From an uncultured Limnohabitans sp. (GTDB lineage Bacteria > Pseudomonadota > Gammaproteobacteria > Burkholderiales > Burkholderiaceae_C): a DNA stretch of 8,933 bases. Where the stretch lies: assembly GCF_937889215.1 (NCBI RefSeq), contig NZ_CALBEX010000307.1, positions 1 through 8,933 of the forward strand. Reading direction: 5' to 3'. The position numbers and the translations under genes were made by a program. Each line of letters opens with the position of its first letter. Position 1 is the stretch's first letter. Below the pieces are notes generated by a model that was not told the DNA's origin, searched no databases, and saw only the letters and a list, made by a program, of their open reading frames with translations. Below, one piece after another: positions 1 to 6,983 of the stretch.

Positions 1-173
1 ATGAAGGCCGCACCGCCCTCTTGGCGGCAGGTCACAAAAGTGAGTTGATCGCGGCACAGGTGCAAGCCGTCCAGCACCGCCAGATAACTCTCACCAGGCA
101 CGCCGAACGCGTGGGTAACGCCTTGGGCCAGAAGGCATTCAACGAGCAGGTGGCCAGCAATTTTTGTAGTCAT
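1..173 (-). CDS. Thiamine pyrophosphate-binding enzyme, N-terminal fragment (partial, cut by window edge)
   Basis: Only the first 57 codons lie in the window; the rest continues past position 1. The visible protein starts MTTKIAGHLLVECLLAQGVT and continues HAFGVPGESYLAVLDGL (residues 21-37). This is the opening of the Pyr domain of the acetolactate synthase / benzoylformate decarboxylase superfamily. The segment TCRQEGGAAF (48-57) places Glu52 where the family's catalytic glutamate contacts the pyrimidine ring of ThDP. The enzyme should decarboxylate or ligate a 2-oxo acid in the cytoplasm, but the substrate cannot be read from this fragment; it could be an IlvB-like, oxalyl-CoA-decarboxylase-like or other 2-oxo acid enzyme. 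The ATG at 173 is the first possible start, because an in-frame TAG lies two codons upstream. An AGGG sits unusually close to the ATG (one base between them), so the ribosome site is weak. It lies 85 bases downstream of clpB on the same strand. Confidence 0.85.
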   Translation of the reverse strand, partial: MTTKIAGHLLVECLLAQGVTHAFGVPGESYLAVLDGLHLCRDQLTFVTCRQEGGAAF

Positions 174-207
174 GCCCTATTGTGCCCAAGGCGACGAAAG
201 CCATCTG

Positions 208-243
208 TCACAGCCGTTCAAGGAGGGCTTGCACGGCCTGTGA
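208..243 (-). terminator. Imperfect hairpin downstream of clpB, possible terminator
   Basis: Read on the minus strand, TCACAGGCCGT pairs with ACGGCTGTGA (one bulged G). Inside it, CAAG pairs with CTTG around a CCCTC loop, giving a nearly continuous stem over 36 bases. It begins 15 bases after the clpB stop codon and ends before the next gene's start at 173. The bases that follow (CAGATGGCTTTCG) contain no U tract, so it is not a textbook intrinsic terminator. It may instead protect the mRNA 3' end, attenuate read-through, or act with Rho. The pairing is seen directly; the function is inferred. Confidence 0.4.
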
Positions 244-258
244 CACCGAAGCGCGTCT

Positions 259-2865
259 TCAAAGCGCGTGTTCAACCACCTGGAAATCGAACTGGCCCGG
301 CGCACGCACTGGATCCACCGACACCTCAATGGTGCATTTGGGCGGAAAACGCCCTTCCAGCAACAGTTTGGACAAGGGATTTTCCAGACGCTGCTGAATC
401 GCCCTTTTCAAAGGCCTTGCGCCAAACACCGGGTCAAAACCGACCTTCGCCAATTCAGACAATGCCGCTGGACTCACTTTCAAAGTCAGGTCCATGCGGG
501 ACAGGCGGGCTTGCAACACCTGCAACTGGATTTGCGCAATGGACGCGATGTGCTGGGCATCCAGGCCATGGAAGACCACGGTCTCGTCGATGCGGTTCAA
601 GAACTCGGGACGGAAATGGCTCTTGAGTTCGTCCCATACCGCGTCCTTGATGTCTTCGGCGGGTTGGCCCACCATCGACTGGATCAGGTGCGAGCCCAAA
701 TTCGAGGTCATCACGATCACGGTGTTTTTGAAGTCCACCGTGCGCCCTTGCCCATCGGTCAAGCGACCATCGTCCAAAACCTGCAGCAAGATGTTGAAGA
801 CATCGGGGTGGGCTTTTTCCACCTCGTCCAGCAGCAAGACACTGTAGGGCTTGCGGCGCACGGCTTCAGTCAGGTAACCACCCTCCTCGTAACCCACATA
901 GCCCGGCGGTGCACCGATCAGGCGGGCTACCGAGTGTTTTTCCATGAACTCGCTCATGTCCATGCGGATCAGGTGGTCTTCGCTGTCAAACAAAAAGCCA
1001 GCAAGCGCCTTGCAAAGCTCGGTTTTTCCCACGCCTGTGGGGCCCAAAAACAGGAACGAGCCCGTTGGGCGGTTCGGATCGGACAAGCCCGAGCGCGAGC
1101 GGCGAATGGCGTTGGCCACAGCCGCAATGGCTTCGTCCTGGCCCACGACGCGCTGGTGCAGTTTGTCTTCCATCTGCAGGAGTTTTTCGCGCTCGCCCTG
1201 CATCATTTTTGACACCGGAATGCCTGTGGCGCGGGACACGACCTCGGCAATCTCTTCGGCACCCACCTGCGTTCGCAGCAAGCGGTGCACCGGTTTTTCG
1301 CCGGGCGCAGCTTCCTTGGCCTGCACTTCCTTGAGGGTTTTTTCCAGCGCAGGCAGCTTGCCGTACTGCAACTCGGCCACCTTGTTGAAATCGCCTTTGC
1401 GGGTCAACTCTTCAATCTGCTGCTTGAGTTGGTCGATCTGTTCGCGCACCTGCTGGCCGCCTTGGGCTTGCGCTTTTTCAGCGCGCCAGATTTCCTCCAG
1501 ATCGGCCGCTTCTTTTTTCAGTTTGTCGATCTCTTCTTCGATCAAGGCAAATCGTTTTTGCGAAGCCTCATCGCTTTCCCTGCGCACCGCTTCGCGCTCG
1601 ATCTGCAGCTGGATCAATCGGCGGTCGAGCTTGTCCATCACCTCGGGCTTGGAGTCGATCTCGATCTTGATTTTGGCTGCGGCCTCGTCGATCAAATCAA
1701 TGGCCTTGTCGGGCAGGAAACGGTCTGTGATGTAACGGTGACTCAGCTCGGCTGCGGCCACGATGGCCGGGTCGGTGATGTCTACGCCGTGGTGGATTTC
1801 ATACTTCTCTTGCAAGCCGCGCAAGATGGCGATGGTGGCTTCCACTGTGGGTTCATTGACCAGAATTTTCTGGAATCGGCGCTCTAAAGCCGCGTCCTTT
1901 TCGATGTATTTGCGGTACTCGTCCAATGTGGTTGCACCCACACAATGCAACTCGCCCCGGGCCAACGCAGGCTTGAGCATGTTGCCCGCGTCCATCGCAC
2001 CTTCGGCCTTGCCCGCTCCCACCATGGTGTGCAACTCGTCGATGAACACAATGGTCTGGCCCTCGTCCTTGGCCAATTCGCTGAGCACGGTTTTCAGACG
2101 CTCTTCAAACTCGCCACGGAACTTGGCCCCAGCGAGCAAAGCGGCCATGTCCAGCGACAGCACGCGTTTGCCCTTGAGCGAATCGGGCACCTCGCCCGCT
2201 ACGATGCGCTGGGCCAGGCCTTCGACGATCGCGGTTTTGCCCACACCCGGCTCTCCGATCAGCACCGGGTTGTTTTTGGTGCGGCGCTGCAAAACCTGGA
2301 TGGCGCGACGGATCTCGTCGTCCCTGCCAATCACCGGGTCCAGCTTGCCGATGCGGGCACGCTCCGTCAGGTCGATGCAATACTTTTTGAGCGCCTCACG
2401 CTGGCCTTCGGCATCGGCGTTGCCCACGCTTTGGCCGCCACGCACCGCTTCGATGGCGGTCTCCAGGCTTTTGCGGTTCAGCCCATGCTCTTTGGCGATG
2501 CGCCCCGCCTCGGATTTGCTTTCGGTCAGTGCCAGCAAAAACAATTCACCTGCAATGAAGGCGTCGCCGCGTTTGATGGCTTCTTTCTCTGCTGCCTGCA
2601 AGAGCTTGACCAGATCCGGACCTACGGTCACCTGGTCTTGCCCGCTAACCTGGGGCAAACGCGAGACGGCCAATTCGGCCGCTTGAAGCAAAGCGGGCAC
2701 CTGAACGCCCGCTCGCAACAAAATGGCTTTGGGGCCGTCGTCTTGCTTGAGCATGGTGGCCAGCAGGTGCTGAGGTTCAATGTAAGCATGGTCTTTGCCA
2801 AGGGCCAGCGACTGGGCGTCCGACAAGGCTTCCTGGAACTTGGTGGTGAGTTTGTCAATTCGCAT
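259..2865 (-). CDS. clpB: Chaperone ClpB, AAA+ protein disaggregase
   Basis: ClpB is a cytoplasmic hexameric ATPase that pulls polypeptides out of aggregates together with DnaK/DnaJ/GrpE. The 868 residues are slightly longer than E. coli ClpB (857), and all parts are present. The Clp N domain covers about 1-145. AAA-1 has Walker A GEPGVGKT (204-211, Lys210), Walker B VFIDE (273-277, Glu277) and an arginine-finger region ERRFQK (328-333). The charged coiled-coil middle domain covers about 400-525. AAA-2 has Walker A GPTGVGKT (608-615, Lys614), Walker B VLLLDE (676-681), pore loop [10 protein letters not shown] (655-664) and sensor-2 GARPLKR (815-821). Pore loop 1 reads [10 protein letters not shown], with Phe249 where E. 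coli has Tyr251. The start is the ATG at 2865, matching the usual [11 protein letters not shown] beginning. GGAG at 2874-2877 lies 8 bases ahead. A TTG at 2889 would add eight non-conserved residues and sits inside the leader. A sigma-32-like promoter lies just upstream. Confidence 0.98.
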   Translation of the reverse strand: MRIDKLTTKFQEALSDAQSLALGKDHAYIEPQHLLATMLKQDDGPKAILLRAGVQVPALLQAAELAVSRLPQVSGQDQVTVGPDLVKLLQAAEKEAIKRGDAFIAGELFLLALTESKSEAGRIAKEHGLNRKSLETAIEAVRGGQSVGNADAEGQREALKKYCIDLTERARIGKLDPVIGRDDEIRRAIQVLQRRTKNNPVLIGEPGVGKTAIVEGLAQRIVAGEVPDSLKGKRVLSLDMAALLAGAKFRGEFEERLKTVLSELAKDEGQTIVFIDELHTMVGAGKAEGAMDAGNMLKPALARGELHCVGATTLDEYRKYIEKDAALERRFQKILVNEPTVEATIAILRGLQEKYEIHHGVDITDPAIVAAAELSHRYITDRFLPDKAIDLIDEAAAKIKIEIDSKPEVMDKLDRRLIQLQIEREAVRRESDEASQKRFALIEEEIDKLKKEAADLEEIWRAEKAQAQGGQQVREQIDQLKQQIEELTRKGDFNKVAELQYGKLPALEKTLKEVQAKEAAPGEKPVHRLLRTQVGAEEIAEVVSRATGIPVSKMMQGEREKLLQMEDKLHQRVVGQDEAIAAVANAIRRSRSGLSDPNRPTGSFLFLGPTGVGKTELCKALAGFLFDSEDHLIRMDMSEFMEKHSVARLIGAPPGYVGYEEGGYLTEAVRRKPYSVLLLDEVEKAHPDVFNILLQVLDDGRLTDGQGRTVDFKNTVIVMTSNLGSHLIQSMVGQPAEDIKDAVWDELKSHFRPEFLNRIDETVVFHGLDAQHIASIAQIQLQVLQARLSRMDLTLKVSPAALSELAKVGFDPVFGARPLKRAIQQRLENPLSKLLLEGRFPPKCTIEVSVDPVRAPGQFDFQVVEHAL

Positions 2866-2887
2866 GTGTGTTTCTCCAATGCTTGGC

Positions 2888-2917
2888 AACTTGTGCTGAA
2901 AGTGGCATTTTCAAGGG
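2888..2917 (-). promoter_or_regulatory. Sigma-32 (heat-shock) type promoter for clpB
   Basis: On the minus strand, CCCTTGAAA (2917 down to 2909) matches the RpoH -35 consensus very well. A 13-base spacer leads to CACAAGTT (2895-2888), which shares only about half of the CCCCATNT -10 consensus. A start near 2881 would leave a leader of about 15 bases containing the GGAG ribosome site. RpoH control of clpB is established in proteobacteria; the exact -10 chosen here is an inference. Confidence 0.55.
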
Positions 2918-2940
2918 CCGTTGAGGCAGGCACTTTTGCC

Positions 2941-2946
2941 TAAAAT
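2941..2946 (+). promoter_or_regulatory. Putative -10 box of the small plus-strand gene
   Basis: TAAAAT lies six bases before the ATG at 2953, so transcription from it would begin at or beside the start codon. The nearest -35 candidate is TTGAGG at 2921-2926, but its 14-base spacer is shorter than the preferred 17. No Shine-Dalgarno sequence lies in the usual window before the ATG, which agrees with a leaderless message. The TAA of this box is also an in-frame stop that blocks any longer reading frame. Confidence 0.35.
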
Positions 2947-2952
2947 CAAAGC

Positions 2953-3504
2953 ATGAACATTCACCAACTGTCTGTGAACCACGATGAACGCCAAGACCGC
3001 TTGTTGCTTCGCCTGAACACCCAGGACCAGCAGGAGTTCCGTTTCTGGCTGACGCGGCGCATGGCGCTGCGTTTGTTGCCCGCCATCGAACAATCGGCCG
3101 TGCGTCTGGAGGCGGCGCAACCCGGCGTGGCGGCCACCGATGGGCCATCGCAGAACCTGCTGAGTGAACTCAAGCGCGATGCATTTTTGAAAAAGGCCGA
3201 CTTTGCCACCCCTTTTGAAAACCAAGCCACACAATGGCCGCTGGGGGCAGAACCCCTGCTCATCACCGATGCCCATTTGACGATCAAGCCAGGCGGGTCA
3301 TTGGCAATTGCTTTTGAGGACAAGTCCGATCCAGCCCAAGCCCGCGCTTGTCAGTTGCACCTGCAAGTCAGCCTGGTGCACGGGATGCTGCACCTGATCC
3401 AGCAGGCCATCGAGAAAGCAGAATGGCGCAGCTTGGCCAGCCCCGCCAAATCGACCGACACAGGCCCAGTGGCACCAACTGAGCCGCCTCGCTACGCACA
3501 CTGA
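2953..3504 (+). CDS. Conserved hypothetical protein, small, divergent from clpB
   Basis: I do not recognise a named family for this 183-residue protein. It is the only plus-strand gene in the window, and its frame is open while nothing convincing reads opposite it. The N-terminal part (1-30) looks like beta strands (RLLLRLNT, QEFRFW). It runs into a basic, hydrophobic helix-like segment WLTRRMALRLLPAIEQ (32-47). A second strand-rich part follows at about 95-145 (PLLITDAHLTI, SLAIAFEDK, CQLHLQVSLVHG), then a helix (about 145-160) and a Pro/Thr/Ser-rich tail (163-180). There is no signal peptide, membrane segment or cysteine metal motif, so it is probably cytoplasmic. My memory is that similar short proteins accompany clpB in Burkholderiales, but I cannot verify this. 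The start at 2953 is forced by an in-frame stop at 2941-2943. It is divergent from clpB (87-base gap) and convergent with moaE (29-base gap). Confidence 0.8.
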   Translation: MNIHQLSVNHDERQDRLLLRLNTQDQQEFRFWLTRRMALRLLPAIEQSAVRLEAAQPGVAATDGPSQNLLSELKRDAFLKKADFATPFENQATQWPLGAEPLLITDAHLTIKPGGSLAIAFEDKSDPAQARACQLHLQVSLVHGMLHLIQQAIEKAEWRSLASPAKSTDTGPVAPTEPPRYAH

Positions 3505-3506
3505 AG

Positions 3507-3530
3507 CTGGTCGGCCAGACCCACGACCGG
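3507..3530. terminator. Short hairpin between convergent genes
   Basis: GGTCG (3509-3513) pairs with CGACC (3524-3528). On the plus-strand RNA, a U-G wobble and a C-G pair extend the stem to seven pairs around a 10-base loop. It fills most of the 29 bases between the stop of the small plus-strand gene and the stop of moaE, where a shared terminator would be expected. No T run follows on either strand, so this call is weak. Confidence 0.25.
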
Positions 3531-3533
3531 AAA

Positions 3534-4022
3534 TCAAGCGTTGTGGGCCTGAATGCCCCATCGGGCCAAGGCCGCATCGTCGGACACGCGGGCGTCCACC
3601 CAATGTGCCCCTTCAGGGGTTTGCTCTTTTTTCCAGAACGGGGCCTGTGTTTTGAGGTAATCCATCAAAAATTCGCAGGCTTTGAAGCTCTCGCCCCTGT
3701 GCGCCGAGGTCACAGCCACCAGCACGATCTGGTCTGCAGGCAGCAAACGCCCCACGCGGTGCACCACACGCGCCGCATAAAAGTCAAATCGGCGATGCGC
3801 TTCGTCGATCATGGCTTCGATCGATTTTTCGGTCATGCCCGGGTAGTGCTCCAACTCCATGGCTTGCACTTCATCACTTGCCTGACCGGTCAGTGCCCGG
3901 GTGTCGCGCACAGTGCCCACAAAGCTGCACACCGCCCCGACCCGCAAGTCCTGTCCCTGCAGGGCAGCCAACTCGGTGGACACGTCAAAGTCGTTCGTCT
4001 GGATGCTGACTCGGGGCGTCAT
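3534..4022 (-). CDS. moaE: Molybdopterin synthase catalytic (large) subunit MoaE
   Basis: MoaE pairs with MoaD in a heterotetramer that puts two sulfurs on cyclic pyranopterin monophosphate (precursor Z) to form the molybdopterin dithiolene. The 162 residues fit the family, about 150 residues in E. coli. Visible motifs are SFVGTVRD (33-40), LEHYPGM (57-63), VVHRVGRL (86-93), SAHRGESF (106-113) and LKTQAPFWKKE (123-133). Lys124 and Lys131 correspond to E. coli Lys119 and Lys126, the residues tied to catalysis and MoaD attachment. The C-terminal EGAHWVDAR segment (137-145) is also typical. The start at 4022 is supported by GGAGG (4031-4035) eight bases upstream, the best ribosome site in the window. 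It lies only four bases after the moaD stop, so the two subunits are probably co-translated. It is the last gene of the hom-thrC-moeA-moaD-moaE run and faces the small unknown gene tail to tail. Confidence 0.97.
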   Translation of the reverse strand: MTPRVSIQTNDFDVSTELAALQGQDLRVGAVCSFVGTVRDTRALTGQASDEVQAMELEHYPGMTEKSIEAMIDEAHRRFDFYAARVVHRVGRLLPADQIVLVAVTSAHRGESFKACEFLMDYLKTQAPFWKKEQTPEGAHWVDARVSDDAALARWGIQAHNA

Positions 4023-4026
4023 CGCG

Positions 4027-4278
4027 TCAACCTCCGGTCACGGGTGGAAAAAAACCAACCTCGCAGCCCTCGCTCAGGGCGGCATTGTCTTGCACCATGA
4101 GCTGATTCAGGGCCATGCGCACCGGGCGATCCGGCGACAAACAAGCTCTGTAGTGCTCGCCCCGTGCCATCAACTCGGTGCGCAAAGCGGCCACATCGGC
4201 CGTCTGGGTCTCCACGGTCTCGTGCGACAAACCAATGCTTTCACGCAAAGAGGCGAAATAGCGAACCTGCACTTTCAT
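4027..4278 (-). CDS. moaD: Molybdopterin synthase sulfur carrier (small) subunit MoaD
   Basis: MoaD is a ubiquitin-fold sulfur carrier. Its C-terminal glycine is adenylated and thiocarboxylated by an MoeB-type enzyme, and it then donates sulfur within molybdopterin synthase. The 83-residue product starts MKVQVRYFASLRE, the usual first beta strand, and ends FFPPVTGG with the required Gly-Gly terminus (82-83). The segment MALNQLMVQDNAALSEGCEV (about 54-73) fits the family core. I chose the ATG at 4278 over an upstream in-frame ATG at 4302. The shorter form matches the family N-terminus and has GGAG (4287-4290) at 8-base spacing. Its ATG overlaps the moeA TGA as ATGA, the usual sign of translational coupling. 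No MoeB is encoded in this window. Confidence 0.95.
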   Translation of the reverse strand: MKVQVRYFASLRESIGLSHETVETQTADVAALRTELMARGEHYRACLSPDRPVRMALNQLMVQDNAALSEGCEVGFFPPVTGG

Positions 4279-5531
4279 GCCAAGCACTCCGAAAAAGGCC
4301 AAAAATCGACCAACTGGCCGAGCTCAATCGTCTGTCCACCGGGGTTGTCCACCACCCCATCGGCCCACACCACCGAGGTCAACACCCCAGAGCTTTGGTT
4401 GGGAAACAGGTCCAGCCCGCCATGGGCATTGCGGCGAACGCGCAAGAATTCGCGGCGCTTGTCGGCCTTGGGCCACGCGAAATGTGCAGGCAAGCGCTGG
4501 ATCGTTGGGGCGGATAGCACCATGCCTTGCAATTGGCGCAGCAAGGGCCTGACCAAGAGCAAAAAGGTCATGTAACTGGACACAGGGTTGCCAGGCAAAC
4601 CCACAAAGTGGGCCACGCCCTCGGCGGTCTGACGCCGCACCTGGCCGTACGCAAAGGGCTTGCCCGGCTTCATGGCGATTTGCCACAGGTTCAACTCGCC
4701 CAAGGACTGCACCGCCGGTTTGACGTGGTCTTCTTCGCCCACCGACACACCGCCGCTGGTCAGAATCAGGTCGTGGTGGTCGGCCGCAGTTTTGAGCGCG
4801 GCCACGGTGGCTTCGCGCCGGTCGGGCACGATGCCCAAGTCGCTCACCTCGCAGCCCATGCGGTGCAACAAGGTGCGCAGGAAAAAACGGTTGGAGTTGT
4901 AAATGCTGCCCGGGGGCATGTCCTGCGGGGCCACATCGCCCGGCATGACCAACTCGTCGCCCGTCGAAAACAAAGCCACCCGGGGGCGGCGCAAAACCGG
5001 CAAATGCGCCAGACCCAGGCTCGCGGCCAAGCCCAGTTCGGCAGGTCCCAGTTTTTGGCCACGTTGCAAAGCCGTCTGGCCTTGGCGGATGTCTTCGCCG
5101 CTTCGGCGAATCCACTGCCCTTGCTCGGGCACCACCGCAAAGCGCACGGCATCGGGCTCTCCGGACACAGGCTCAGCTTGCTCCTGCATGACGATGGCGT
5201 CGGCGCCTTCGGGCACGGGGGCCCCGGTAAAGATGCGGGCGACTTGCCCGGGCTGCAATGGCTGCCCGGTGTGACCGGCTGCGATGCGCTGGGTCACACG
5301 CAGTGCGACGCCCGGCTGCAACAAATCGGCACGGCGCACCGCGTAGCCGTCCATCGAGGAATTGTCAAAAGACGGAACCTGCAAAGCAGACACCAGGTCT
5401 TCGGCCAGCACTCGCCCATCGGCATCGAAGGTGGCCACCGACTCAGCGTCGGTCAGGGGGGTGATGCGTGCAAGCAGCGCCTGCAGCGCGTCGTCCAAAG
5501 ACATCAAAGGGGCGCGTGGGGCGGTGCTCAT
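4275..5531 (-). CDS. moeA: Molybdopterin molybdenumtransferase MoeA
   Basis: MoeA catalyses the last step of molybdenum cofactor assembly: it inserts molybdate into adenylylated molybdopterin made by a MogA/MoaB-type protein. The 418 residues are close to E. coli MoeA (411). Family signatures appear in order: VPSFDNSSMDGYAV (52-65, Asp61), RIFTGAPVPEGAD (99-111, Thr102), ALFSTGDEL (186-194, Glu193), SIYNSN (209-214), TSGGVSVGEEDHVK (258-271), MKPGKPFAYG (287-296) and GLPGNPVSS (311-319). Domain III therefore has its glycine-rich substrate loop, and domain IV follows at about 340-418. The start at 5531 is six bases after the thrC stop. No good Shine-Dalgarno precedes it, nor does one precede Met10 at 5504, so the start could be either and probably depends on coupling to thrC. 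The TGA overlaps the moaD ATG. Confidence 0.96.
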   Translation of the reverse strand: MSTAPRAPLMSLDDALQALLARITPLTDAESVATFDADGRVLAEDLVSALQVPSFDNSSMDGYAVRRADLLQPGVALRVTQRIAAGHTGQPLQPGQVARIFTGAPVPEGADAIVMQEQAEPVSGEPDAVRFAVVPEQGQWIRRSGEDIRQGQTALQRGQKLGPAELGLAASLGLAHLPVLRRPRVALFSTGDELVMPGDVAPQDMPPGSIYNSNRFFLRTLLHRMGCEVSDLGIVPDRREATVAALKTAADHHDLILTSGGVSVGEEDHVKPAVQSLGELNLWQIAMKPGKPFAYGQVRRQTAEGVAHFVGLPGNPVSSYMTFLLLVRPLLRQLQGMVLSAPTIQRLPAHFAWPKADKRREFLRVRRNAHGGLDLFPNQSSGVLTSVVWADGVVDNPGGQTIELGQLVDFWPFSECLA

Positions 5532-5537
5532 AAGCGG

Positions 5538-6983
5538 TCAGTCGCAGTGCTGCTGGATGTATGCCTTGACCAAAGCCACATCGGCTTTCATGACCAGCAC
5601 GCGTTTGGGTAAGGCTTCGATGCCTTCAAACTGCGGTGGGCGCTCAGGCTGGCGGCCCAAGGCTTCCACGATGGTCGCGGCGAACTTGATGGGCAAAGCG
5701 GTTTCGAGCACGATCATGGGCACCTGGGGGTTCAGATGCTCTTTGGCCACCTTCACGCCGTCGGCGGTGTGGGTGTCGATCATCATTCCGTAGGTGGCAA
5801 ACACTTGTTGAATGGTCTTCAAGCGGTCGGCATGGGTGCTGCGGCCGCTGTCAAAACCGTAAGTGGTAGTGGCTTGGGCAAAGCGTGGGTCGCCTGATAC
5901 ATCGAAGAAACCGTGGCGGCTTAAACCTTCGCCAAAGATGGCTTTGGTTTGGGCGGCATCACGGCCCAGCAGGTCGAACACAAAGCGCTCGAAGTTGCTG
6001 GCCTTGGAGATGTCCATCGAGGGGCTAGAGGTTTCGTGCGTGTCAGCCGTGCCGCGCACACGGTAAACGCCGGTACGGAAAAACTCGTCGAGCACATCGT
6101 TTTCGTTGGTGGCGACCACCAAGCGGTTAATCGGCAAGCCCATCATGCGGGCCACATGGCCTGCGCACACGTTGCCAAAGTTGCCGCTGGGCACCGTGAA
6201 GCTGACCTTTTGGTCATTGTGCTGCGTAGCTTGGAAGTAACCAGCAAAGTAATACACCACCTGGGCCAGCAAACGCGCCCAGTTGATGGAGTTCACCGTC
6301 CCGATTTTGTATTTCCGCTTGAACTCCAAATCGTTAGACACCGCCTTGACGATGTCCTGGCAGTCATCGAACACACCTTCAATCGCGATGTTGTGGATGT
6401 TTTCGTCAAGCAGGCTGAACATCTGCGCTTGCTGAAAAGGACTCATGCGGCCGTTCGGGCTGGTCATGAAGACACGCACGCCCTTTTTGCCGCGCATGGC
6501 GTATTCGGCTGCACTGCCGGTGTCGCCCGAGGTGGCCCCAAAAATGTTCAGCGTTTCGCCGCGCCGTGCCAACTCGTATTCAAACAAATTGCCCAGCAAC
6601 TGCATGGCCATGTCTTTGAAGGCCAATGTGGGGCCATTGGACAAGGCCTCCAGGAACATCTCGGGCTGGGCTTGTCCAGCCGCCTGCAAAGGCTTGAGCG
6701 GCACGATCTCTTTCGTGCCGAACACTTCAGTTGTGTAGGTCTTGCGGCACAAAGCCTGCAAGGCATCGCGTGGAATGTCGTCGATGTAAAGCGACAGCAC
6801 CTCAAAAGCAAGAGCCGCGTAGCCCTGGCTTTGCCAGACTTGGCGCAAGCGGGTCAATGCCGAAGCGTCGATTTGAGGGTAGCTTTCGGGCAAGTAAAGT
6901 CCACCATCAGGGGCCAGGCCTTCAAGCAGGATTTCACAAAATTGTTTGCGGTCGGCATGACCGCGGGTCGACAGGTAGCGCAT
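5538..6983 (-). CDS. thrC: Threonine synthase
   Basis: This PLP enzyme converts O-phospho-L-homoserine to L-threonine, the last step of threonine synthesis. The 481 residues fit the longer class found in proteobacteria and fungi. The N-terminus MRYLSTRG with GLAPDGGLYLPE (22-33) is typical. SNGPTLAFKDMAMQ (115-128) contains the Schiff-base lysine, Lys123. GATSGDTGSAA (149-159) is the phosphate-binding loop region, and PSGNFGNVCAG (265-275) and SSPSMDISKASNFER (319-333) are further family blocks. The ATG at 6983 shares its A with the hom stop (TGATG), and AAGGAAGAG upstream, within the end of hom, can serve as ribosome site. Translation is therefore probably coupled to hom. moeA begins six bases after the stop. 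The partner homoserine kinase is not adjacent and must be encoded elsewhere. Confidence 0.98.
   Translation of the reverse strand: MRYLSTRGHADRKQFCEILLEGLAPDGGLYLPESYPQIDASALTRLRQVWQSQGYAALAFEVLSLYIDDIPRDALQALCRKTYTTEVFGTKEIVPLKPLQAAGQAQPEMFLEALSNGPTLAFKDMAMQLLGNLFEYELARRGETLNIFGATSGDTGSAAEYAMRGKKGVRVFMTSPNGRMSPFQQAQMFSLLDENIHNIAIEGVFDDCQDIVKAVSNDLEFKRKYKIGTVNSINWARLLAQVVYYFAGYFQATQHNDQKVSFTVPSGNFGNVCAGHVARMMGLPINRLVVATNENDVLDEFFRTGVYRVRGTADTHETSSPSMDISKASNFERFVFDLLGRDAAQTKAIFGEGLSRHGFFDVSGDPRFAQATTTYGFDSGRSTHADRLKTIQQVFATYGMMIDTHTADGVKVAKEHLNPQVPMIVLETALPIKFAATIVEALGRQPERPPQFEGIEALPKRVLVMKADVALVKAYIQQHCD

Noticed and set aside
21..626. 201-codon plus-strand frame at the left end
   Set aside because: It crosses the TPP enzyme start, the hairpin and the clpB 3' end in antisense. 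The minus-strand genes explain the sequence better.
2866..2889. Longer ClpB starting at the TTG at 2889
   Set aside because: It would add eight residues not found in the family and would start upstream of the clear GGAG site that serves the ATG at 2865.
1945..2943. 332-codon and other long plus-strand frames opposite clpB
   Set aside because: clpB is unmistakable on the other strand. The antisense translations have the low-complexity look of shadow frames and match no family.
2866..2952. CIRCE (HrcA) operator upstream of clpB
   Set aside because: The inverted repeat here is TGAAA-N7-TTTCA and does not match the TTAGCACTC-N9-GAGTGCTAA pattern.
2911..3323. Minus-strand frames of about 120 codons opposite the small plus-strand gene
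   Set aside because: They overlap the clpB promoter region or lack a good start. The plus-strand frame has a sharply defined start and a protein-like composition, so it is preferred.
4527..5612. 361-codon plus-strand frame opposite moeA
   Set aside because: It is antisense to moeA, whose motifs are complete. The frame is His/Gln-rich with no recognisable motif.
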